This document shows positions 19,263 to 29,068 of a DNA stretch of 64,000 nt, in pieces. The stretch lies in the NCBI GenBank assembly GCA_963765875.1, contig CAVXYK010000025.1:124001-188000 (forward strand), read 5' to 3'. The notes beneath the pieces were generated by a model. It searched no databases. It saw only the letters and a list, made by a program, of their open reading frames with translations, and was not told where the DNA came from. This DNA is from JAWKOK01 sp963765875. GTDB taxonomy: Bacteria; Chloroflexota; Anaerolineae; Caldilineales; Caldilineaceae. The position numbers and the translations under genes are program-made. Each line of letters opens with the position of its first letter. The first letter of the stretch is position 1.

Positions 19263-20547
19263 CTACGCGCCGATCACTTCGATGCCACCCATGTAGGGCC
19301 GCAACACCTCGGGCACGATCACCGTGCCGTCTTCCTGCTGATTGTTCTCCAGTATGGCAATCACAATACGCGGAAGCGCCAACCCGGAGCCGTTGAGCGT
19401 ATAGGGATATTCGGGACGTGCGCCTTCTTCCGGGCGGTAGCGAATGTTGGCCCGCCGCGCCTGAAAGTCTCGGAAGAGGGAGCAGGAGCTGACCTCCAGC
19501 CACTCACCCGATCCTGCGGCCCAGACTTCGATATCGTACTTGATGGCCGCGACAAAGGAGAGATCGCCGGTGGCAATGGCGAGACGGCGATAGGGCAGCC
19601 CCAGTCGCTCGCACAACTCCTCTGCATCGCGTGTGAGGCTTTCCAGCTCGTCACGGCCGGCGGTCGGCTCAACAAACTTGACCATCTCCACCTTCTGGAA
19701 TTGATGGACACGTTTGATGCCGCGCACATCCTTGCCGGCGGAGACCTTCTCTCGCCGGAAACAGGGCGTGGAGGCAACATAGCGTAGCGGCAGCCGGCCC
19801 GGCTCAATTATCTCATCACGATAGAGATTGGTTACCGGCACCTCCGCTGTCGGAATGAACCAGTAGTCCTCCTCAGCATCCCGATAGAGGTTGTCGCCAA
19901 ACTTCGGCAGATTCCCCGTACCGACCATGCACTGTTCACGTACCATGAAGGGCGGATAGATTTCTTCATAGCCGTGTTCGCTGGTGTGGACATCCAGGAA
20001 CCAGTTGGACAATGCCCGCTGTAAGCGTGCGCCCGCGCCTTTGAGCAGATAGAAGCGGCTGCCCGAAATCTTGGCGCCGCGCTCCAGATCAATGATGTCA
20101 AGCGCTTCGCCGATCTCCCAATGCGGACGAGGCTCAAAGCCAAACTCGGGTTTTGCTCCGACCTCTTTCAGAACTTCATTCCCGTCCTCATCCGGGGCCA
20201 CAGGCACATCCGGCTCGGGCGGATTGGGAATGCGCAGCATGGCATCATCGAAGGCCGCCTGAACCTCACGCAGTTGAGCATCAAGCACGAGCGATCTCAT
20301 CACCGATCTCGCCCATCCGCGACTTCAGGGCATTGGCCTCGTCGGACTTCTTCTCGCGGAAGAGCAACCCGATCTGCTTGGAGCCGCTGTTCAACTCCGC
20401 GCGCAACGCCTCAACGCTCGACAAGAGAGAGCGGCGCTGCTCGTCCAATTCGAGCGCCAGCTCCCAGGGAGCCTCCATGTCATTCAATTTGAGCATGGCC
20501 TCAGCCAGTGCCTCTCGATTCTCACGCATCCATCGGATGTCCAACAT
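19263..20547 (-). CDS. serS: Serine--tRNA ligase (one frameshift)
   Basis: It starts at 20547 with MLDIRWMRENREALAEAM, followed by the long helical tRNA-binding arm. The class II catalytic core has motif 2 around PCFRREKVSAGKDVRGIKRV with HQFQKVEMVKF, and motif 3 around NGSGLALPRIVIAILENNQQ. The total of about 427 residues is normal for bacterial SerRS. The N-terminal arm and the core are in different frames. One extra base in a two-base run near 20283 explains it; removal gives IARADAQLREVQAAFDDAML. The gene is essential, so the break is almost certainly a sequence error. A T-box leader lies upstream. Confidence 0.92.
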
Positions 20548-20597
20548 GGTTCTACCTCCAGTGCTGCTACATTTGATCCGTGCAACGACAGAACGCT

Positions 20598-20830
20598 ACC
20601 CAATAAAAAAAACCCCCTTCGCCTTTCAGGACGAATGGGACTCCGTGGTACCACCTGACTTCGCAAATGCTGCCCGCCGAAACAGAAAAAAAACCAAACT
20701 TGCTTGGGAACGGCACTTGCCTCAAACACGATAACGGTGTGTGGCCGCCCGGCCATTGCCTGCCGGGAACTGCGGTGGTGCTACTCAATCTTCATCCTGT
20801 TGTCTCGCACCAGCCGACAACTCTCTGAAA
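20598..20830 (-). promoter_or_regulatory. T-box leader controlling serS
   Basis: On the minus strand the leader begins with an AGAGAG stem I base (20821-20826) and a GGCTGGTG element. About 170 nt later it has the conserved T-box antiterminator sequence AGGTGGTACCACGG (20643-20656). A terminator hairpin (CCCATTCGTCC paired with GGCGAAGGGGG) follows, ending in eight T residues around 20601-20610. Uncharged tRNA-Ser should stabilise the antiterminator and switch serS on. The T-box reads UGGU before ACC; tRNA-Ser in this window has discriminator G, so the fourth pair would be U-G. I could not assign the specifier codon with confidence. Confidence 0.85.
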
Positions 20831-21128
20831 GGCGAAAAGACTGATTATGTCCACGATAAACGTTTTTAGGAGATTTCGTTTGTCAAGCACATCTAAGCGA
20901 ACACAAGCCACCATAGACCCAAAAATCGTATCACGGTGAGCGCTGCTGCGCAAATCCGCCTCGCAGACGCCGAAATTTCCAAATATGGCGCGGCGAGTCG
21001 GCCTCAACATCGCTTTGCGGACACTGCCGCGCCGTTGCGCCGACGCCACGAATCAGAGATGCCCAAAAAAGAGATCACCGAGCCGTTGAATCCAGCCGGA
21101 TATTCCTCGTTTGCGTACAGACAAACGA

Positions 21129-22148
21129 TCAACAATCGTGGATCAAGTCAGCCATGGCAAGCGATGGATGACTTCGCACAATCGACTGATTGGGCACATC
21201 CAGGTGTCGAGCCAACCATTGACGCACGGCCGGCGGCATGGGCTCCTCTATGTCCAGACGCAAGAGGGACAATGAATCGGCATGCGGAGAGGCCTGTCCG
21301 TCGTCGGATGCAGGTATCGGCCGTTCCACTCTAAGAATACGAAACAGATAGGTGCCGACCACATCCATCCCCGGAAAGAGCAGGTTGACGTGATGGCGAA
21401 TCACACTTTCCGACCAGGCGTAGATCCCCGGTCCATATGTTTGCACGTCAAACCAGTGCCCGGCAGCAACATCCTTTCCGCTGCGAGCAATCGGCAGCCA
21501 GCGAGCCAGCGCCTCGGGCACCTGGACAAGCGCAAATAGAGGCCCATCATAGCGCAGATCATCGCCGCGATTATGCAACACGGCCAAAAGCGTGAGATCA
21601 CCACTCTCTAGATTTGGAAATGGACGGCCCGGATCAACGGCCAGCGGCGTCAGGAGCGGGAAAATCTGTTGCATAAAACTTGTACGCAACCAACCACGCT
21701 GCTGCTCATCGAGAGACTCCAGATCAACAACATGGATCGATTCCTGTTCCGCTAGCTCCGGCAATATCGAATCATCCAGCAGACGGCCGATCTGATCAAG
21801 CCTTTCGCCAATTGCGCGGGTCAGCTCCCGACTTCGTTCACCGAAATCGGAATCCTCACTCTGCTCCGACGGCAACGCTGAAGAGACCAGGCTCTCCGAA
21901 ATCTCGTCGGCCCGCATCGCAACCGTTCCCACTGCGCCAAGACGAACGGCCGGCTCCTCAGTCACGTCTGCGGCCACAGTGACCAGGTCATCCAGCTCAG
22001 CAAGCCACGCGGCGCAAAGATCAGCATCCGGCAAGGATACGGCCCTGGAGAGCGGTTCCTGCTTGACGTCCGACCCACGGAGCTGAGTGGAATGTGTTCT
22101 ATTTTGTTCTGTCTGGATTTCCGGATTTACCCGTGCAACCATGGACAA
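21129..22148 (-). CDS. PPK1-like protein, N and middle domains only
   Basis: The 339-residue product aligns in pattern with the N-terminal and middle domains of polyphosphate kinase 1. It has SFMQQIFPLLTPLAVDPGRP followed by FPNLESGDLTLLAVL, FALVQVPEALARWLPI, SESVIRHHVNLLFPGMDVVG, YLFRILRVERPIP and a final VRQWLARHLDVPNQSIVRSH. The two C-terminal phospholipase-D-like domains that carry the autophosphorylated His are absent. Only about 30 more residues could be added by a frameshift at the stop. It therefore cannot make polyphosphate as PPK1 does; a structural or regulatory role is inferred. It is the third gene behind the SNF2 helicase and SWIM genes on the same strand. Confidence 0.65.
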   Translation of the reverse strand: MSMVARVNPEIQTEQNRTHSTQLRGSDVKQEPLSRAVSLPDADLCAAWLAELDDLVTVAADVTEEPAVRLGAVGTVAMRADEISESLVSSALPSEQSEDSDFGERSRELTRAIGERLDQIGRLLDDSILPELAEQESIHVVDLESLDEQQRGWLRTSFMQQIFPLLTPLAVDPGRPFPNLESGDLTLLAVLHNRGDDLRYDGPLFALVQVPEALARWLPIARSGKDVAAGHWFDVQTYGPGIYAWSESVIRHHVNLLFPGMDVVGTYLFRILRVERPIPASDDGQASPHADSLSLLRLDIEEPMPPAVRQWLARHLDVPNQSIVRSHPSLAMADLIHDC

Positions 22149-22249
22149 TACGCCAATTCAGTTGAGTAAAATCGAAGCATACAGTGCAGAAAACGGACGT
22201 GGCCCGAACCGACAGTTCGATCTCAAACTATGCGGAGCCCGACGGTCGT

Positions 22250-23150
22250 CTAGGTCAAGTCGTCATTCTCGCCGGGCAACGCATCGTCTTCCGTGGAGAA
22301 GGCCAGCGCCAGGCTTGCATCGGTCACCGCCCGATAGATGGCGGACAGATTGTCGTAGACGTCGAAACTATTGTCGGCAAAATACGGAGGACCCAGCCGG
22401 CGCAACAGTACGAGTTCGACCAGTGGGGAAGCAATGTGATGCTGAAATTTGCGCTGAGAGCGAGACCGGCCCCAAAAATTGTCGAGCTCTGCATCCAACG
22501 ACGGTGACTCGTCCAGTTGACCTGAAACGCCGCCGGCACGATAGACGAGCGCCTGTTCCTTCGCACTGGGTTGCGGAGAAGCAGCGCCGACCGCCTGAGT
22601 ACGTCTATTGCCAAGGTCATGCAGAATCTGTTGGCGATCGCGCCCGCGCAGGCGCAGCAAAAGCCAGGGATCATCGTTAAGCATATCGCCTACGGCCAGA
22701 AAGGCAGCCAACGCGGGCCGGCAAATGTCTTCATTGCCCTCGCAACAACTGCACGACTGATTGATCTCACTACGATCGACGGGCAGCAACGCAGCGCCTG
22801 CTTTGACAAAGACCTGCTCAATCTCTTTGGGCATCTCGCCGGCCAGCAGCTGAGCCGAGAATAGCGCTTGACGGCTCAGGGCGTCGAGAACATGCATCCC
22901 ACTGATCATCAGTGAGCTTGGATATCTCAATGCCAACCGCGCAATCCCCCACCTCACTGTGATGGATTTCGGCATCAACCCGGCCGCTGGACAATTCTAG
23001 CTGGCGGACGCGGTAGCCCTGAATCAACAATCGAACCCGCTCCGGCTCAACCATGATATTGAGCTCGCGCAGCACCGAAAGCCAGCGGCGTTCCCACCAA
23101 CGTTGGTCCTGCTGTTCTGTTGCCGATCTATCGCTTGTCGATCTACTCAT
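22250..23150 (-). CDS. SWIM zinc-finger-like protein (one frameshift)
   Basis: The N-terminus (RWWERRWLSVLRELN, VRLLIQGYRVRQLELSSGRV) is that of the SWIM proteins encoded beside bacterial SNF2 helicases. After a shift near 22893 the protein continues with VLDALSRQALFSAQLLAGEM, then the zinc-finger region CSCCEGNEDICRPALAAF and DDPWLLLRLRGRDRQQIL. The SWIM consensus is CxC...CxH. The first Cys pair and the third Cys are present, but the final His is Pro (CRP). The C-terminus is variable. It lies 30 bp after the helicase gene, so they are co-transcribed. The family probably helps the helicase bind DNA or protein; that is an inference. Confidence 0.75.
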
Positions 23151-23180
23151 GCCGCAGATTGCTCTTTCCGGTAACGTCTA

Positions 23181-26100
23181 TCATAGCAGTTCACTCCGCA
23201 AGGAAAGCAGATCACGCAACTGATCGTTGTCCAACTCAGTGAGCCAATCTTCGCCGCTACCGACGATGGATTGGGCCAAGGCCTGCTTGCTCTCGATCAT
23301 CTCATTGATCCGCTCTTCAAGCGTGCCCGATACCACGAATTTGTGGACTTGAACGTTGCGCGTCTGGCCAATACGGAAAGCGCGGTCTGTTGCCTGATCT
23401 TCCACAGCCGGATTCCACCAGCGATCATAGTGGAAAACGTGATTGGCGCTGGTCAAGTTCAATCCGGAGCCACCGGCCCGCAGACTGAGCACAAAGACGG
23501 CCGGCCCATCCTCTGTCTGGAAGAATTGCACCATTTCATCGCGCTGTTTGGCCGTGGTGCCACCATGCAGGAAGAGGACTTCAGTACCCAATGTGTTCTG
23601 AAGATGCCCCTTCAACAGATGGCCCATTTCCACGAATTGGGTGAAAATCAGGGCACGGTCACCGACCGACAGGGCCTCGTCCAACATTTCGCGCAGGCGG
23701 TCGAGCTTGCCGCTACGACCGGCCAATGGTTCGCTCTCACGCAGAAAGTGAGCCGGATGGTTGCAGATTTGCTTGAGTTTGGTCAGGAGGCCAAGCACAA
23801 GACCTCGACGCTGAATCCCGCTACTTCTATCCAGCTTGTCAAGCGCCTGTTGTACGGTCTGTTCATAAAGTGCAGCCTGCTCAGTCGTCATCGAACAATA
23901 TACGACCATCTCATTCTTTTCCGGCAGGTCTGGAATGATCGTCGGATCAGATTTGAGGCGACGCAACAGGAACGGTTGAACCAGATGTCGCAACTCAGAT
24001 GCACGCTCCTCGTCATTGTAGCGTTCGATTGGCACAATGAACTGCTTGCGGAAGCGTTCGAAGCCGCCGAGATAGCCCGGATTAAGGAACTCCATGATAC
24101 TCCAGAGTTCCGCCAGCTGATTCTCGACCGGCGTACCGGTTAGGGCGATACGATTATGCGCTCGAATTCGCCGCACGGCCTGGGTCTGTTTGGCACGAGG
24201 ATTCTTGATATTCTGGGCTTCATCCAGAATCAAGTCGCCCCATTCAACCTGTTCCAGCAGATCGATGTCACGCCGCGCTGTGCCAAAGCTCGTGATGGCA
24301 AGATCATTCACTGCCATTGCGCTGAGAAACTCTTGGCCGTTCAAGCGATCGATACCATGGTGAATCAGGGCATTCAGGCTCGGGGCGAAGCGATCGATCT
24401 CATGTTTCCAGTTTGCCACGACACTCGTTGGGCAGATCAACAATGTCGGTGCAACACGTGTGCCGTTTCCATTGCTCTTCGCAGCGTGGCGCTCGCGCAC
24501 GTAGAGGAGCAGAGCAAGGGCCTGAATGGTCTTGCCAAGACCCATGTCATCGGCTAAACAGGCCCCGATACCCAGCTGGCGCAGATAGTTGAGCCATCCA
24601 ACTCCACGTTTCTGGTAGGGGCGAAGCGAACCGATAAACCCGGCAGGCTCAGACAGTTCTTCAGGCGGATCCTGATCGCGCAGTTGCCCCAGCACAACCT
24701 GAAGCCACCCCTCAACATCGACTGACTCCAGCGGCAACGTTGTCGGCATCTCATCAAGGAGCTCACTGCTTTCGCCAAGGAGCAAGTCGGAGCTTGTCAG
24801 CGGAGCGGCTGCCAGTTCATCCAAGATCTCCGCGCGGCCCATATGGCCCTGGGCCATACGCAGCGACTGTAGAAATGTCATAGAACCGCTGGACTGCCGC
24901 TGAAGAAACTGCTTGGCCGACTCAATCTGCGCCGGATCGAGTTCCACCCAACGATCGTGCATGTTGACCAGCGGCGTCTGCAGGCCGACAAGGTTCTCAA
25001 ATTCGTCCTCGTTCAGACGATTGCCACCCAAGGTCAACTCCCAAGCGTAGCGCACAGAATCCGCCCGATCCGAGGCGATATCATCTTCCCAAAGGTCTTC
25101 CTGGTCATCCCCGCCTGCCAAAAGGCGCAAACGCAGTCCCAGCCTGGCATGTCGACGACCGCTCCACCATTCGGGGAGAAGCAGACCGAATCCGCTTCCT
25201 TCCAACAACGGCCCGATTTCACGCAGGAAGAGATGGGCTTCAATGGAAGTCAGATCGGCGCCTTCGGGCCGAGGACTGCGCATGCTATCCGCGATCGGCT
25301 GAAAAAGCTTGCTTGCCACGCCCAGACCGGCCAGAAGCCGCTCCTGAGGTCGGTCCAGCCTGCGATTGCCAATTCGCAGGGCCGTATCCTGGGTCTCCCA
25401 CACATCCCGCGCCGAAATGAGAATAGTGGCATTGTCGCGTGACTGTAGATAGTAATGAAGGCGCCACGCGCTGCCGGTATCGGATTCAGCTGTCGCCAAT
25501 TTGTCGGAATCTGCTGAGCCGGAATCTTCTGAGTCAAGATCTACCGTGTCAAGATATCCGGAGCTGTTGAAGCCTTCGTTGTCCAGCACCTCGACATCCC
25601 CGGCATCTTCATCCCCAGCTTGTTCGCTCGCGAAGTGCTCTGCAAGCGGATCTTTCACGCCAGGCTCAGTCAAAACAAAGCAGATACGGAAATTCGTATC
25701 GCTTGAAGCGTGCAACTGCTCAGTCCAGGAGCGCCAGTCTCGGTAGAGTTGATGGGCAGCCTGTGGGCCGAGGGGCATCTGACGCTGTTCGGTCAGCAAA
25801 CCATACATCCAGACTGAAACCGGGGCGCCGGTATAGGGCGGCAGCAGGCCGGCAGCCCACTCTCGTATCATCACGTCGACCATGGTACTCAGAAAATGTT
25901 CGACAAGAAGGTCGGCTGGAGGCGCTTCCGAGATCGTATCGATATCGTACCCACGACAGACCGGCGGCAAAATCCGCACCAGGTGTCCAACCTGTTTCTC
26001 AATACGGGCGTCCAGCAGAGATGTCTGCCAGGAACTGACGATTCGTCCCATGTCATCTGGGCGCAGGCTGGGCAGATAGTGCTGCCCGGCCAGAATTTCA

Positions 26101-26684
26101 AGCACCACTTTGGAGGCATTGCTCCAAAATCTCAGATCATTGCCAAGTCGCAGTCGGCGCCAGGTATCAGGATTATCGTTGGTGATATTCCCCGAGGAAT
26201 GGTTGCTAAGATGGGTCAAGTAGACAAGCGCGTCTACGGCCTCCAGGCTGATGCCGTTCAACTGCCACGCCATCAGACTTGGCTCAACGACATCCAGAGA
26301 AGCAGGACCATTTGGATCTGACTCGATCTTGGTCTGTTGAAGGACGCCACGGCGTGCAGTCGGTTTTCCGTGAAGGCTCGGCAACCAGACGACAGCGGTG
26401 GCCAGTTGAAGGGAATCGCTCTGAAGTGTGGGGCTCGAATCCAGTAGCAACGCACGAACCTGTCCCACCGATGCTTGAAACGGATGCGATGGGAGCTTTT
26501 CGGTACGTGTCCGGCCTTTGGCTTCGCGCGCTTGCGGCTCGTCTGATTGATCGATGCCGTTGCCGTTAGGCCCGCCAGTTCGGCCGTTGCTGGTAGAAGA
26601 GTCTGTATTTTCGGCCCAAAAAAAGAGCCGTCCGCTCGAAAATGGTGTTTCTGCGCGCAACCATGCCGCGTGTAAGGTCAAAGA
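23181..26684 (-). CDS. SNF2/Rad54-family DNA-dependent ATPase
   Basis: The 1167-residue protein has a long N-terminal substrate domain (SNF2_N-associated, with an acidic Asp/Ser-rich insert around residues 380-410). A complete two-lobe SNF2 motor follows: motif I CLADDMGLGKTIQALALLLY, motif Ia LLICPTSVVANWK, motif II LILDEAQNIKN, motif III IALTGTPVENQLAELWSIME, motif IV ALIFTQFVEMGHLL, motif V SLRAGGSGLNLTSANHV, and motif VI ATDRAFRIGQTRNVQVHKF. It is a bacterial HepA/RapA-like or Rad54-like remodeller. I chose ATG 26684 (MSLTLHAAWLRAE), because helicases of this type begin with such a segment and AGAAGGG lies upstream. An in-frame TTG at 26723 is an alternative. It is intact, unlike most long genes here, and heads an operon with the SWIM and PPK-like genes. 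Confidence 0.93.
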   Translation of the reverse strand, partial: SLTLHAAWLRAETPFSSGRLFFWAENTDSSTSNGRTGGPNGNGIDQSDEPQAREAKGRTRTEKLPSHPFQASVGQVRALLLDSSPTLQSDSLQLATAVVWLPSLHGKPTARRGVLQQTKIESDPNGPASLDVVEPSLMAWQLNGISLEAVDALVYLTHLSNHSSGNITNDNPDTWRRLRLGNDLRFWSNASKVVLEILAGQHYLPSLRPDDMGRIVSSWQTSLLDARIEKQVGHLVRILPPVCRGYDIDTISEAPPADLLVEHFLSTMVDVMIREWAAGLLPPYTGAPVSVWMYGLLTEQRQMPLGPQAAHQLYRDWRSWTEQLHASSDTNFRICFVLTEPGVKDPLAEHFASEQAGDEDAGDVEVLDNEGFNSSGYLDTVDLDSEDSGSADSDKLATAESDTGSAWRLHYYLQSRDNATILISARDVWETQDTALRIGNRRLDRPQERLLAGLGVASKLFQPIADSMRSPRPEGADLTSIEAHLFLREIGPLLEGSGFGLLLPEWWSGRRHARLGLRLRLLAGGDDQEDLWEDDIASDRADSVRYAWELTLGGNRLNEDEFENLVGLQTPLVNMHDRWVELDPAQIESAKQFLQRQSSGSMTFLQSLRMAQGHMGRAEILDELAAAPLTSSDLLLGESSELLDEMPTTLPLESVDVEGWLQVVLGQLRDQDPPEELSEPAGFIGSLRPYQKRGVGWLNYLRQLGIGACLADDMGLGKTIQALALLLYVRERHAAKSNGNGTRVAPTLLICPTSVVANWKHEIDRFAPSLNALIHHGIDRLNGQEFLSAMAVNDLAITSFGTARRDIDLLEQVEWGDLILDEAQNIKNPRAKQTQAVRRIRAHNRIALTGTPVENQLAELWSIMEFLNPGYLGGFERFRKQFIVPIERYNDEERASELRHLVQPFLLRRLKSDPTIIPDLPEKNEMVVYCSMTTEQAALYEQTVQQALDKLDRSSGIQRRGLVLGLLTKLKQICNHPAHFLRESEPLAGRSGKLDRLREMLDEALSVGDRALIFTQFVEMGHLLKGHLQNTLGTEVLFLHGGTTAKQRDEMVQFFQTEDGPAVFVLSLRAGGSGLNLTSANHVFHYDRWWNPAVEDQATDRAFRIGQTRNVQVHKFVVSGTLEERINEMIESKQALAQSIVGSGEDWLTELDNDQLRDLLSLRSELL

Positions 26685-26782
26685 CATAAAGTGTATTGTA
26701 CCCTTCTGATTTGAAGGATCCAAATTATTGTCTCGTTTTTTTTCTATTGATGTTGATGACTCTACTGCAAAAACGAAAACTA

Positions 26783-26896
26783 GCCACAGATGGCCACAGA
26801 TAGGAACCTGATATTCACAGATGGTTCTCGGATGTCCAGAGTAATCCGAGTTCTATCAGTGTCTTATCCTGTTCCCATCTGTGTAAATCTGTGGCG
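26783..26896. repeat. Intergenic dyad repeat, CACAGAT family
   Basis: Two CCACAGAT units at the left are mirrored by ATCTGTG and ATCTGTGG at the right. GGAAC/GTTCC and an inner CTCGGAT/ATCCGAG pair lie between them, so the whole 114 bp can fold on itself. A related element lies at 44857-45009. It sits between the SNF2 gene and the histidine kinase gene. Confidence 0.6.
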
Positions 26897-27036
26897 AAAA
26901 ATGCTTTCTGCAGTGAACTCTGTTGATTGACCGGCGAAGTCGGGAGGACCGCATGAAAGGAAGACAGGGTGAAAAGAAAACAGCAAACATCCATCCAAGC
27001 GAAAGCCTGTCAATGGATCGATGGATCGGCGATGGA

Positions 27037-28260
27037 TTAGCGAGATGTCGCTTTGGAGACGAGCGGGCTGGCTGGAATAGATTCACCAGCGGCGGATAGG
27101 GTGAAGCTAAAGGTCGTTCCTTGGCCGGGAACACTATCAAATCGGATTTCTCCGCCATGAAGTTCGACCAAAGACCGGGCTATACTCAGCCCAAGGCCAG
27201 TACCTTTGGCTTCAGCTTCGTATACATTGCCGGCGCGAAAAAACGACTCGAAAATATGTTCCTGATCGTCAAGTGGAATTCCAATGCCGTCGTCCTTCAC
27301 GGTAATCTGTATGTAAGCCGGATCAGGCGATCGGCTTGCGCTGACAAATATGTGACCACCCGGCTTCGTGTATTTCACTGCGTTGAGAATCAGATTATGA
27401 AGTATTTGCGAAACGCGTGCCGGGTCGCACAAGACGGGCGGGAGCCCATCTTCAATGCTGACATCAAGACAGAGGGATTTTGCCGTGGCATCCGGCAGCA
27501 TCTCTACTTTCGCAATATCCAACAACTCGGTGATGTTGCCAAACGACATCACAAGATCCATGCGACCGGCCGCAATCCGAGTCAGATCCAGTAGACTTTC
27601 GATGATCTCCAGGAGACGATCCGTGCTGCGGCGTATCGCAGCGGCAAAGTCTATCTGTTGTGTGGACAAAGTGCCGAAATCCTCATCCTCCAGAAGGTCA
27701 AGATAGCCGCCAATGGTCGACAGCGGTGAACGAAGTTCGTGGGCGGCAATCGATACAAATTTCGACTTTAACTCATCAAGTTTGTGCAGTTCTACATTGG
27801 CTGCCATCAACTGTAGGCTATTCGCTTCAAGCTCCCGATGAAGCAGAGCGAGCTCGTTGCGATGCTGCATCACTGTCTGTTCAATCTTCGCCAGCCCTGT
27901 GATGTCTTCAACGACATACACGATACCGTCAATCTGTTCATCGGATCCACGGTGCGGGAGTGCGGTCAAGTTGAGGTAGATCAGCCTGCCGTCGGCTAGT
28001 TCACGATTTACCATAGGCAGACTAAGACTTGGACGTTCCCCACGCAAAATCGCATCCAGCACGTCTTCACTGCCGATCAACTCGGGGACAAACTCCACCA
28101 AAGATTGACCGAGCCGAATCCCTCCCTCCAACAAATGCAGATGGCTTCGTTCGCTCACGTCAATCACATGACACGTATCATCAGTAAGGATGATCTGTAT
28201 GCCAAGTTGATTGAGTATCTGCTGAATGCTCCGATAATCTATCACAATTGATCCCATCAA
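27037..28260 (-). CDS. PAS histidine kinase, last gene of the GTPase cassette
   Basis: The 407-residue, apparently soluble kinase has an N-terminal PAS domain (about residues 10-120: IQIILTDDTCHVIDVSERSH, ending in GIVYVVEDITGLAKIEQ) and a coiled coil. The HisKA domain has SIAAHELRSPLSTIGGYLDL (His near residue 175). The HATPase domain has N-box NLILNAVKYTKPGG, G1 DDGIGIPLDD, F-box ESFFRAG and G2 GTGLGLSIARSLVELHGG. This is a classical OmpR-partner kinase, and an OmpR-type regulator is the first gene of the same five-gene minus-strand array, so I infer they are partners. It begins 183 bp after the GTPase gene. Confidence 0.9.
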   Translation of the reverse strand: MMGSIVIDYRSIQQILNQLGIQIILTDDTCHVIDVSERSHLHLLEGGIRLGQSLVEFVPELIGSEDVLDAILRGERPSLSLPMVNRELADGRLIYLNLTALPHRGSDEQIDGIVYVVEDITGLAKIEQTVMQHRNELALLHRELEANSLQLMAANVELHKLDELKSKFVSIAAHELRSPLSTIGGYLDLLEDEDFGTLSTQQIDFAAAIRRSTDRLLEIIESLLDLTRIAAGRMDLVMSFGNITELLDIAKVEMLPDATAKSLCLDVSIEDGLPPVLCDPARVSQILHNLILNAVKYTKPGGHIFVSASRSPDPAYIQITVKDDGIGIPLDDQEHIFESFFRAGNVYEAEAKGTGLGLSIARSLVELHGGEIRFDSVPGQGTTFSFTLSAAGESIPASPLVSKATSR

Positions 28261-28443
28261 TCAGTAATTCACGGCATGTGATGCTGAGCGGAACAACCGG
28301 ATCCCTCACTCCGACAAGATACCGGCGAAGGATTTCGCTCTTCGTGAACTCGTGAAGTACTGTGAGTAAAAACATGATGACGCGGAAGAATGAACGCAAA
28401 TCTCCCGCAGGCGGCGTTATGGTACGATCACGCTACTGTTCGA

Positions 28444-28956
28444 TCAAACGAGAGACCTTCCCAAAGCGCGAAACATGACATCAACGCCATCGCCTTCTTT
28501 GGCGCTCGTCATAAAACAAGGCACGTCATACTTGTCCGCAGTGGCTACCACATCTTCAGCATCAAACACGTGCTGATCGGACAGGTCCCACTTGTTGGCA
28601 GCCACCACGATCCAGGCATTGGGTCTAACCGAGTGGAACTCCTGGATATAGCCATCCAGGTGCCGAAGCGTATCCATCCGTGTCAGATCGCAAACGACGA
28701 TAGCGCCTTCAGCCCCACCAAGGTAGCTGGCGCGCACCGGGCTAAATTCTTCGCTCCCGGCCAGATCCCAGATCAGCATATTCAGTTCGACGATATCATT
28801 TTCGCGCGCAACCATAATCGTCTTGCGGCTGACCTTGACGCCGATGGTGCTCATGTACTTTTCGTCGAAACGGTCATAGACGAAGCGTCGCATCAAGCTA
28901 CTCTTACCGACTGCAAAATCGCCTAGCAGACAGATCTTTTTACTGAGAGAAGTCAA
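28444..28956 (-). CDS. Ras/Rab-like small GTPase
   Basis: The 170-residue protein shows all five G motifs of the Ras superfamily: G1 GDFAVGKSSLMRRFV, G2 Thr in YMSTIGVKVSRKT, G3 WDLAGSEEF, G4 ANKWDLSD, G5 TSAKEGDGV. There is no C-terminal prenylation Cys, as is usual for bacterial members. Gly at the residue equivalent to Ras 12 is Phe-Ala-Val here (GDFAVGKS). Gln61 is replaced by Glu (AGSEE), so intrinsic GTP hydrolysis may be low or need a partner. Bacterial Ras-like GTPases of the MglA or Rab-like type control polarity, motility or signalling. Here the neighbours are a tail-anchored membrane protein and a coiled-coil protein (likely effectors or scaffolds) and a two-component pair. Confidence 0.93.
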   Translation of the reverse strand: MTSLSKKICLLGDFAVGKSSLMRRFVYDRFDEKYMSTIGVKVSRKTIMVARENDIVELNMLIWDLAGSEEFSPVRASYLGGAEGAIVVCDLTRMDTLRHLDGYIQEFHSVRPNAWIVVAANKWDLSDQHVFDAEDVVATADKYDVPCFMTSAKEGDGVDVMFRALGRSLV

Positions 28957-29068
28957 CGAGTCACGCCTTTCAATGGTTCATCCGGAAAAATCCCAAGATT
29001 TGGGATGATGAGCGCCGTTGATGCTCGAATCACGAATTTGACGTCGACAGAGCGGGTTTGGATTGGGC

